The notes beneath the pieces were generated by a model. That model was not told the origin of the DNA, did not search any database, and saw only the letters and a list, made by a program, of their open reading frames with translations. This document shows, in pieces, positions 57,825 through 64,000 of a DNA stretch of 64,000 nucleotides. This DNA comes from Streptomyces chrestomyceticus JCM 4735 (GTDB taxonomy: Bacteria > Actinomycetota > Actinomycetes > Streptomycetales > Streptomycetaceae). Position 1 is the first letter of the stretch. Every line of letters begins with the position of its first letter. Both the position numbers and the translations under genes were made by a program. The DNA is taken from positions 496,001-560,000 of the forward strand of contig NZ_BHZC01000001.1 in assembly GCF_003865135.1 (NCBI RefSeq). Direction: 5' to 3'.

Positions 57825-58613
57825 ATGAACGAAGAAGTACTAAAGCTTTACCCCCACCACACCTGGACGCCGGTCACCGACGGCGACTCGGGCGCCTTCG
57901 TCCACCACCTCACCGGCCCCAGCGAGCTGTACGCCAAACTCGTCCCCGCCCAGCCGGACACCGGTCTCGACCTCAAGGCCGAGGCCGACCGCCTGGAATG
58001 GCTCGCCGGACAGGGCGTCCCGGTGTCCCGCGTGGTCGACCTCGGCTCCGGGGACGCCGTGTCCTGGCTGATCACCGAGGCCGTACCGGGCGTCTCCGCC
58101 GCCGAGGAGTGGCCGTCGGAGCAGCGCGCCGAGGTGGCGGAGGTGATGGCCGACGTCGCCCGGCAGTTGCACGGACTGCCCGTCGCCGACTGCCCGTTCG
58201 ACGCCAGCCTGGACGTGATGATCCCGCAGGCCCTGCGCAACCTCGAAGCGGGCCTGGTCGACATGGACGACCTGGAGGAGGAGCGGGCGGGCTGGTCGGA
58301 AGGTCGACTTCGCGCCGAACTCGAAGGCGCCCGCCCGCCGCAGGAGGACCTGGTCGTCTGCCACGGCGACCTGTGCCCCAACAACGTCCTGCTCGACCCG
58401 GAGACCCGCCGGCTGACCGGAGTGATCGACGTGGGCCGCCTCGGCCGCGCCGACCGGCACGCCGACCTGGCCCTCGCGATGCGCGAGCTGTCCCGCGAGG
58501 AGGACCCGTGGTTCGGGCCGCACTGCGTGGAGCGGTTCGTCGAGCGGTACGGCGCCGAGCGCGTCGACGCCGGGAAGACGGCCTACTACCAGTTGCTGGA
58601 CGAGTTCTTCTAA
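57825..58613 (+). CDS. aph(3'): Aminoglycoside 3'-O-phosphotransferase, APH(3') family
   Basis: A 262-residue kinase. It shows YPHHTWTPVTDGDSGAFVHH, the ATP lysine in LYAKLVPAQP, the catalytic loop VVCHGDLCPNNVLLDPETR, the metal Asp in GVIDVGRLGRADRHADLALA, and the family ending YYQLLDEFF. It closely resembles the producer enzyme APH(3')-V of Streptomyces fradiae. It inactivates neomycin, paromomycin and ribostamycin by 3'-phosphorylation, so it is the self-resistance gene and marks the cluster end. ATG 57825 fits family length; ATG 57816 would add three residues. Confidence 0.92.
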   Translation: MNEEVLKLYPHHTWTPVTDGDSGAFVHHLTGPSELYAKLVPAQPDTGLDLKAEADRLEWLAGQGVPVSRVVDLGSGDAVSWLITEAVPGVSAAEEWPSEQRAEVAEVMADVARQLHGLPVADCPFDASLDVMIPQALRNLEAGLVDMDDLEEERAGWSEGRLRAELEGARPPQEDLVVCHGDLCPNNVLLDPETRRLTGVIDVGRLGRADRHADLALAMRELSREEDPWFGPHCVERFVERYGAERVDAGKTAYYQLLDEFF

Positions 58614-58620
58614 AGCCGCC

Positions 58621-58650
58621 GGCCCGCGCCCCTCGTCCGGGACGCGGGCC
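58621..58650. terminator. Terminator hairpin after the APH gene
   Basis: GGCCCGCG (58621-58628) pairs perfectly with CGCGGGCC (58643-58650) with a 14-base loop, 7 bases after the aph stop and before the convergent cupin gene. Confidence 0.65.
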
Positions 58651-58694
58651 ACGGCCCGGTGTCAAGAGCCCTGTACCGCAGCGCGATTGCCCCG

Positions 58695-59420
58695 TCAGCG
58701 GGCCGCCGCCTCCGGGAGCAGGTGGAAGTCCTCGAACTGGAAGCCCGGCGAGACCACGCAGCTCACCAGCGCCTCCTCGTCGTCGACCGGGCGGGCGCGC
58801 TGCCAGGTGCCCGCCGGTATCAGCACCTGGGGCCGCTGCCCGCCCGCCAGGTCGGGGCCCATGAGTACGTCCGTGGGGCGGGCGGCCGGCCGCTCGCCCG
58901 TACCGCCCAACTGGAGGCGCAACGGGCCGCCCCGGTGCCAGAACCACAGCTCCGACGAGCGCACGGTGTGCCAGCGCGACTCCTCCCCCGCCGACAGCAG
59001 GAAGTAGATCGCGGAGGCGGTGGGCCGGCTCCCGCCGTACTCCTCGACCCGCAAGGACTTCCCACTGCGCCAGGTCTCCTTGTACCAGCCGCCCTCGGGA
59101 TGCGCCCGCATGCCCAGCAGCCGTGCCGTCTCGGGCTGCTTGCCGCGGGCACCCGCCGTGGCCGGCGGCCCGCCCGTGGCCGCCGCCCGTTCCGGGGCCT
59201 TCGCCGCGCCGCTCCCGCCGCACGCCGTGGCCGTCACGCCGAGGACACCGGCCGCCGTCAGGCCGAGGGCGGCGCGGCGCGAGAGATTTCCGCGGGACGC
59301 CGGGCTTTCGCGGGGTGCCGGGCTTTCGTGGTACGCCGAGCCTTCGCGACGGCGCGGGTCCGCAGATCCCTCCCCACCCTGATGGAAAGGGCACGATCTG
59401 CCGCACTCATCGGTTTCCAT
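58695..59420 (-). CDS. Cupin (DUF985-type) protein with Tat/lipoprotein-like N-terminus
   Basis: A 241-residue protein. Residues ~45-67 form a twin-arginine and lipobox-like signal (NLSRRAALGLTAAGVLGVTA, then TAC), predicting export and lipid attachment at Cys67. The mature part has a cupin beta-barrel of the DUF985 type: AHPEGGWYKETWRS, SAIYFLLSAGEESRWHTVRS, ELWFWHRGGPLRLQLGG, QVLIPAGTWQRAR, VSPGFQFEDFHLL. DUF985 domains are usually cytoplasmic, so the signal is unusual. No link to the aminoglycoside genes is evident. The ATG at 59420 gives a long pre-signal tail; a later start is possible. Confidence 0.75.
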   Translation of the reverse strand: METDECGRSCPFHQGGEGSADPRRREGSAYHESPAPRESPASRGNLSRRAALGLTAAGVLGVTATACGGSGAAKAPERAAATGGPPATAGARGKQPETARLLGMRAHPEGGWYKETWRSGKSLRVEEYGGSRPTASAIYFLLSAGEESRWHTVRSSELWFWHRGGPLRLQLGGTGERPAARPTDVLMGPDLAGGQRPQVLIPAGTWQRARPVDDEEALVSCVVSPGFQFEDFHLLPEAAAR

Positions 59421-59447
59421 GTCACCGTCCGTCTGTACAGGGCGCCG

Positions 59448-60650
59448 TCATGACGCCTGACCGGTAGGGGCCGCCCGGGGCCGCTGCTCCTCGGCGCTCA
59501 GGAACGAGGCGGCCAGGGGGGAACGGAAGAAGCGCGCCAGTTGCAGGAGAAAGTCCAGTTCCTCGGCCATGTCGCCGCCGCCGCTCTGCGGAAGCCCGGA
59601 AGGCCGCCCCGACGCGGCGGCCCCCGAGCGCTTGTTCGCCACTGCCGCGCCGGCCCAGCACGCCGTCACCGCCGCCTCCACCGAGGCGTCCGCGACCCGG
59701 GCGGCGCGTACGTGCTCGCGGGCCCGGGCGAGGGTGCCCTCCGGGGAGTAGTCCTCCAGCGCGAGCAGGCCGTCCCGTATCTCGATGGCGCGCCGGTACA
59801 GCCGCAGGTCCGAGTGGCGGACCGCGCTCAGCAGGTCCACGGCGCGCGAACGCGGTTCGGTGAGCGTGACGTCCGGGGTGACGCGTACGAGCGTCCGCCA
59901 CAGCGGATGGAGCCGGTACAGGACCGTCATGTTCCGCGCGGTGCGCCACGGCCCGCGCAGCAGCGGCAGGGCGGCGCCCGCCCCCATGAACGCCGCCTCC
60001 GCCCCGGAGATGGCGGGGAAGAAGTGCGGAATCGTGGCATCGCGGCTGAGCACATGGACCAGCGACAGCGCCATGAGCACCGCGGACAGGGCGATTCCGG
60101 TTCCGAACAGCAGCAGTCCGGCCCGGGTGGACGCGTTCTTCACCTGCCGCCCGCACACCCAGCAAGCGGCGACACAGGCCGTGTTCGCCACCAGGTGGTA
60201 GCCGAGCAGGACGACCCAGTAGTACGTGTCCGGGCTCTCCTCCTGGCCGGGCCCGCTGGGGACCACGTGCCGGGTGTGCGGCGGCGAGAGGACGCACAGC
60301 GTGACGAGCGCGGCCAGCGTCAGGACCGCGGCGGCCAGGATGGCCAGCCGGGTCCGCCGCAGGCCGACGATCGCCGAGATGAACTCGAACACGGCGGTGG
60401 CGGCCAGGAGTCCGATGATCTCCTTGGCCAGGAACACGGTGTGCGGGTCCAGCACCGCCATCGCGACGCACGAGACCTGCGGCAGTTGGAGGGTCATCGC
60501 CACCGAGGCCAGTCCCACCGCCAGCCACAGGGGCCGCTGCTGCGGCGTCCGGATCGCGACGGGTGCCCGCAGCAGCGTGACGACCCACATCAGCGCGAGG
60601 CCCAGCCACTCCAGTTGGACGAACAGACCGTGCGGCCCCCGGTCAGTCAT
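59448..60650 (-). CDS. MAB_1171c-type integral membrane protein (DUF6545-like)
   Basis: A 400-residue protein with about seven hydrophobic segments in the first ~240 residues (LEWLGLALMWVVTLLRAPVA, LILAAAVLTLAALVTLCVLS-like stretches) and a soluble C-terminal helical part (ALPLLRGPWRTARNMTVLYR, LHPLWRTLVRVTPDV, LYRRAIEIRDGLLALEDY). This pattern is common in Streptomyces next to a small metalloprotease of the ImmA type. The ATG at 60650 overlaps the protease stop in ATGACTGA (60643-60650), so they are coupled. The role is unknown, perhaps signal sensing. Confidence 0.8.
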   Translation of the reverse strand: MTDRGPHGLFVQLEWLGLALMWVVTLLRAPVAIRTPQQRPLWLAVGLASVAMTLQLPQVSCVAMAVLDPHTVFLAKEIIGLLAATAVFEFISAIVGLRRTRLAILAAAVLTLAALVTLCVLSPPHTRHVVPSGPGQEESPDTYYWVVLLGYHLVANTACVAACWVCGRQVKNASTRAGLLLFGTGIALSAVLMALSLVHVLSRDATIPHFFPAISGAEAAFMGAGAALPLLRGPWRTARNMTVLYRLHPLWRTLVRVTPDVTLTEPRSRAVDLLSAVRHSDLRLYRRAIEIRDGLLALEDYSPEGTLARAREHVRAARVADASVEAAVTACWAGAAVANKRSGAAASGRPSGLPQSGGGDMAEELDFLLQLARFFRSPLAASFLSAEEQRPRAAPTGQAS

Positions 60651-61197
60651 GGGTGATGCCCAGGGCCCGGTCGGCCCGGTCCGTGGTGGCGCACCGCTGC
60701 GGCCCCCGGCCCGGACCCGTGGCATGCGTCCTGATCAGGCTCGCCAGCATTTCCGCCTCCTGCTCCTGCCGCGTCGAGTAATTGGTGCGGGCGAGCATCC
60801 GCTGGATGAGACGGGGACTGAGGTCGGCCAGCACCGTACTGATACCGCCGGAATTCCCGTCCGCCAGCATCTGGTGGTCGAAGAGCAAATGCCCGATCTC
60901 GTGCAGCACGATGTGTTCCTGGTGCAGCGGCGCGGTACGGGCCTCGAAGAAGATGTGGTCGTCCGTGTCGGTGGCCAGCCACAACCCGCACGCCGCCATT
61001 TTCGCGACATGCGTGGGCAGGGCGTGCAGATGCAGCGGACGCTGTCGCTGCTCGGAAATGTTCCGGCAGAATTCCTCGACGGAAAAGGGGGTCGGCAAGG
61101 TGATGTCGGTCAGTTTCGACCGGCACCGCCGGCGCAATGTGGAATACCCGTACAGCATGGGGGAGAACTGCCACCTCTTCTGTGAGGGACAGCGCAT
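60643..61197 (-). CDS. ImmA/IrrE-type metalloprotease
   Basis: A ~184-residue protein with the zinc protease motif HIVLHEIGHLLFDHQM (residues ~103-118) in the usual context for the family (RPLHLHALPTHVAKMAACGL, WLATDTDDHIFFEA). Family members cleave or sense a repressor. Here the coupled partner is the membrane protein at 59448-60650. The start may instead be ATG 61158, which would shorten it by 13 residues. No XRE repressor gene is present upstream, although many relatives have one. Confidence 0.8.
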   Translation of the reverse strand: MRCPSQKRWQFSPMLYGYSTLRRRCRSKLTDITLPTPFSVEEFCRNISEQRQRPLHLHALPTHVAKMAACGLWLATDTDDHIFFEARTAPLHQEHIVLHEIGHLLFDHQMLADGNSGGISTVLADLSPRLIQRMLARTNYSTRQEQEAEMLASLIRTHATGPGRGPQRCATTDRADRALGITHD

Positions 61198-61300
61198 TCT
61201 TGCGCGCGCTGCCCCGTGCTCCGACGGCTGGTAGCACGATGCGGACCCGCCCGGCCCGGGCGCGGTCCGGCGGGGGTGTGCGGCGAGAGGCCGGGAGGCG

Positions 61301-61732
61301 TCAGCGCGGAGGTCCCCGCAGCGCGTCCGGAGAGCCGCCCCAGTAGACCGTGCGCCGCAGTTCCGCCGCCGGTGCTTGCGCGCCGGTCGCGGGGGCGACG
61401 TCGCCGGACAGCCCACGGCGCGGGAGGAGCAGGGAGCGGGTAAACGTTTTTTCACGGCGTGGCCCGTACGGCAGGCCGAACGCCCTGGGGACGTGCGGAC
61501 AGCGAGCGGTGCGGCGCCTGTCGGGAATCCGGAACATCCGGGAACCGCGCGGACAACAGGCGACCCGGCACGCGGCGAAGCGGAACGGTGCGCCGGAAGT
61601 GTCCGCGAACGAAGGGCCATTCGTCGGCGGGACGCTCATCGGCGCCCCGTCCGGAAACGGAGTGACCACCCAGGCGGGCTCCCGCGATAACCGGTGGCGG
61701 CCCCCGGAACGCGCCACCTCGCTGTCGCTCAT
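61301..61732 (-). CDS. Weak hypothetical ORF upstream of the ImmA gene
   Basis: A 143-residue frame starting MSDSEVARSGGRHRLSREPA. The first ~50 residues look protein-like, but the remainder is Arg/Pro/Cys-rich and lacks normal Streptomyces third-position GC bias. No family was recognised. It may be a short gene of unknown extent or chance. The stop is ~104 bases upstream of the ImmA start on the same strand. Confidence 0.3.
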   Translation of the reverse strand: MSDSEVARSGGRHRLSREPAWVVTPFPDGAPMSVPPTNGPSFADTSGAPFRFAACRVACCPRGSRMFRIPDRRRTARCPHVPRAFGLPYGPRREKTFTRSLLLPRRGLSGDVAPATGAQAPAAELRRTVYWGGSPDALRGPPR

Positions 61733-62770
61733 GCGTCGCCCTTCTCGATCTCCGCCAGGGAATTGCTCCCTCCGCTGGAGCGGACGACTGTCACGGTACG
61801 GCGTCGCTGAACCGGACGCCACAGTTTGGCGCATTTCGAGCCAACCCGCTGGCCGAATATGCCTCTACCACCTGCCCTCGGCGAGGGCATACCCGAGGCG
61901 CGCCGTCACGTCCCGGACGACCCCCGGCGGGCCGCACCCGCATCCCGCCGACATACCCGCTCCAGCCAGATCCGCCCCCGCCGAGGAACGCACACCACCC
62001 GAACACTCCGGCACCCCGGCGACGTACGACCACCCCGTCCGCGCCCCCGCCCCCGCCGGCCTCGACGAGACCGCCACCGAGACGCACCCCACCAAAACGG
62101 CCCGCGACCGGCTGCGCGACGGGTGTTCACGGACGCCCGCCGACACGCTCCACACCCTGACCGGAGACCGGGACACCCGTACGGTTCCCAGCGGGCCGCA
62201 CACCCCTCCACCCGCCGGCCACACCCGGCGCCCCAGGACCTGTCGAGCCTTCAACAAGCTGAACCCCCTGCTCACAGCGCCGGCCACCACCAAGACGGAC
62301 CCCGGCGACTGCCCGACTCCCGCACGGCGCACCCCACCTCATGGACGCGGTACGCAGCCGCCAACTCGACGCGGGCCCAACGACCCCGGGCCCAGCCACC
62401 CACCACCTGACGTGTCATCAACTTGCCTACCACCACACGACCAGACACCCCCGCCAGCGCGGCCGCCCCCCCAGGCACCCGACCCCCTCCCACCGGACGC
62501 ACACCACGCCATCTCACCCCTCCCCACCACATCGACGCACCGACCGCCCCCCACCCCGACGAACTGTCACCTCCGCACGAACCACCGCTCCTCACCGACA
62601 AAGAACGGACCCACAGCACTTCAAGCCACCAACTCCGAAGTCCGCAGCCCCGAACCGCCATTCGTGGTAAAGGGGAGGAACCGACCGTACGAGGCCACCG
62701 CTCTGACCACAGGGGCAGTGAAAACCGGCCACCGGCGCACGACCGGCGCGACCGAGAGCCGACCGCCCGA

Positions 62771-62839
62771 AACCGGTCACACGCTACGGCCGGAACCGGT
62801 CACGCGATGCGGCTGGGAGCGGCCACACGACGCGGATCG
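62771..62839. repeat. Three imperfect 23-base tandem repeats
   Basis: Units begin at 62771, 62794 and 62817. The first two share AACCGGTCAC and a following CG..CGGC; the third has drifted (GAGCGGCCAC). A related AACCGGCCAC occurs at 62723-62732. They lie ~130 bases upstream of the DasR-site promoter. Confidence 0.55.
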
Positions 62840-62955
62840 ACTGCACCTCCCCAACACCCCGGCAGTCGACTCCCCGAGCCCCCCCCCCGCACACCTCCCC
62901 CTCTCCCGCTCCCCCAGCCCTCCCGCTCCCCCAACGGCCGCCTCCGCCCCATCCG

Positions 62956-62984
62956 TTGACGGGTTGGTCCAGACCTTTTATGGT
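62956..62984 (+). promoter_or_regulatory. Promoter with a DasR/chitinase-type operator
   Basis: TTGACG (62956-62961), a 17-base spacer and TATGGT (62979-62984) form a good promoter. The spacer carries TGGTCCAGACCT (62965-62976), matching the operator that DasR binds in Streptomyces chitinase promoters. Binding there would block polymerase until glucosamine phosphates release DasR. Confidence 0.8.
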
Positions 62985-63095
62985 GCGACTGCCATACGGC
63001 ACCCAGCGGCACCGGTTCCGCAGCCTGGCGCGCGGCCGGGTATGCGCACTTTCGGTTCTCACACCCTGTACCACCCACACTCACAGGGGTGCCCC

Positions 63096-64000
63096 ATGAA
63101 AGACCGGCGCAGATTCCGCAGCAGATTCCGTGGCGGCGCCGCGGCCCTGCTCACCACGCTCATCCTGTCCGCGGCCGCCGTGCTGACCGGCCCGGCGGCC
63201 CCCGCCCACGCCGCGGGAACCCTCACCGCGGCCTTCACCGCCCAGGACAACGGCCCCTGGTGGAAGGGCACCTACGTCGTCCGCAACAGCGGGTCCGCCG
63301 CCGTCACCGGCTGGACCCTGGAGTTCGACCTGCCGGCCGGTGTCACCGTCAGCGGGCACTACTATGGCGACGCCACCGTGAACGGTCGCCATGTGACGGT
63401 CAAGAACGCCCACTACAACGCGACCGTACCGGCCGGCGGCAGCACCGAACCGTTCAGCTACTGGTTCGTCGCCAACGGTCCCATAGGCACCCCAACAGCC
63501 TGCACCGTCAACGGGGACAAGTGCGACGGCAGCCCGGACGTGCCACCGTCCGCGCCCGGCACGCCCCAGGTCACCGGCACCACCGCGCGCAGCGTCACGC
63601 TGAGCTGGCCGGCCGCCTCACCGGGCGACCACCCGGTCACCTCCTACGAGGTGCTCAGCGAGGGCCGCCCGGTCGCCACCGTCACCGGCACCACTGCGAC
63701 CGTCACCGGCCTGACGCCGGCCACCCGGTACACCTTCACCGTCCGGGCGAAGGACAAGCGCGGCAACACCGGGCCGCCGAGCCCGCCGGTGACCGCGGAG
63801 ACCGTGGACCCGGCGAGCGACCCCGTGCCGCCGACCGCGCCCCGCGCCCTGCGCAGCACCGCGGTCACCGCCTCCAGCGTCTCCCTTGCCTGGGACCGGG
63901 CCACCGACAACGTCGGCGTGGTCGCGTACGACGTGTACCGGGGCGCCGACCTGGTCACCACGGTGCCTGGCAGCATCACCGCCGCCACGGTCGACGGCCT
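63096..64000 (+). CDS. Secreted carbohydrate-binding protein, probable chitinase (3' end beyond window)
   Basis: The first 301 codons of a secreted protein. A signal peptide (RGGAAALLTTLILSAAAVLT, cleavage after AHA near residue 39) precedes a CBM2-type module (residues ~42-145: WWKGTYVVRNSGSAAVTGWT, VTVKNAHYNATVPAGGS, FSYWFVANG). Two fibronectin type III domains follow (from ~148 and ~244: PGTPQVTGTTARSVTLSW, TSYEVLSEG, then PRALRSTAVTASSVSLAWD). Streptomyces chitinases often have CBM2-FN3-GH18 order, and the DasR-type operator upstream supports chitin use. The catalytic domain is not in the window, so cellulase or mannanase is possible. Confidence 0.8.
   Translation, partial: MKDRRRFRSRFRGGAAALLTTLILSAAAVLTGPAAPAHAAGTLTAAFTAQDNGPWWKGTYVVRNSGSAAVTGWTLEFDLPAGVTVSGHYYGDATVNGRHVTVKNAHYNATVPAGGSTEPFSYWFVANGPIGTPTACTVNGDKCDGSPDVPPSAPGTPQVTGTTARSVTLSWPAASPGDHPVTSYEVLSEGRPVATVTGTTATVTGLTPATRYTFTVRAKDKRGNTGPPSPPVTAETVDPASDPVPPTAPRALRSTAVTASSVSLAWDRATDNVGVVAYDVYRGADLVTTVPGSITAATVDG

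Larger units (their letters stand above)
61835..63095. other. 1.26-kb gene-free stretch, strongly C-rich on the plus strand
   Basis: No convincing gene is seen on either strand; the open frames are low-complexity Pro/Thr/His or Gly/Arg sequence. From about 61860 to 62960 the plus strand is dominated by C and A with few G or T, including runs such as CCCCCCCCC at 62880. Near the right end there is a tandem repeat (62771-62839) and a promoter with a DasR-type site. Confidence 0.6.

Noticed and set aside
61826..62660. Open frames of 100-190 codons on both strands in the C-rich region
   Set aside because: Low-complexity Pro/Thr/His or Gly/Arg products with no family, no ribosome site and no codon bias; they result from base skew.

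Overview
The window is high-GC actinobacterial DNA and almost certainly comes from a Streptomyces chromosome. The evidence is codon use, GTG starts, the XRE/DUF397 and SAV2177-type gene families, an ImmA/MAB_1171c pair, SARP and IclR regulators, and a DasR-type site in front of a secreted CBM2/FN3 protein. The left 5.7 kb holds ordinary and decayed genes: an Lrp fragment, a VOC protein, a broken methyltransferase, an IS256-type transposase remnant next to a TetR/oxidoreductase pair, and an FHA protein.

Four specialised-metabolite loci follow. (1) 5972-11328, minus strand: methyltransferase, asparagine synthetase, ATP-grasp ligase and MFS exporter, a compact putative amide or peptide pathway. 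(2) 12175-16775: SARP and IclR regulators, then cytochrome P450 - a 28-codon peptide gene missed by ordinary ORF calling (15399-15485) - hairpin - second P450. The peptide ends in a Tyr/Trp/His-rich tail, so this looks like a P450-modified RiPP locus and is the best discovery candidate here. (3) 20733-27062, minus strand: a one-module A-T-reductase NRPS with two P450s and a flavin-type PPOX protein. (4) 34202-58613: a complete neomycin-type 2-deoxystreptamine aminoglycoside cluster.

In cluster 4, a cyclase (DOI synthase), aminotransferase and dehydrogenase make 2-deoxystreptamine. Two GT4 glycosyltransferases and a PIG-L deacetylase add and unmask glucosamine. A GMC oxidoreductase and a class III aminotransferase convert C6'-OH to an amine. 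A phosphoribosyltransferase and a histidine phosphatase add ribose. A radical SAM enzyme resembles the neomycin C epimerase NeoN. A heterodimeric ABC exporter, a secreted alkaline phosphatase and an APH(3') kinase provide export, reactivation and self-resistance. Less explained members are an ACP-like protein without the pantetheine serine, a ~1286-residue protein with a PPDK/PEP-synthase-like N-terminal region, and a StrB-like amidinotransferase about 3.6 kb upstream.

Between and around these loci lie housekeeping or regulatory genes: SulP transporter with divergent MerR, SRPBCC proteins, dienelactone hydrolase, anti-sigma-like ATPase, XRE/DUF397 and SAV2177-type methyltransferase. The right end has a cupin lipoprotein, the MAB_1171c/ImmA pair, a 1.2-kb C-rich gene-free stretch, and the start of a probable chitinase.

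Three genes (the NRPS, the large PPDK-like gene and an XRE gene) are each broken by an apparent one-base loss in a C or G run. The shared pattern suggests sequencing error rather than true decay.
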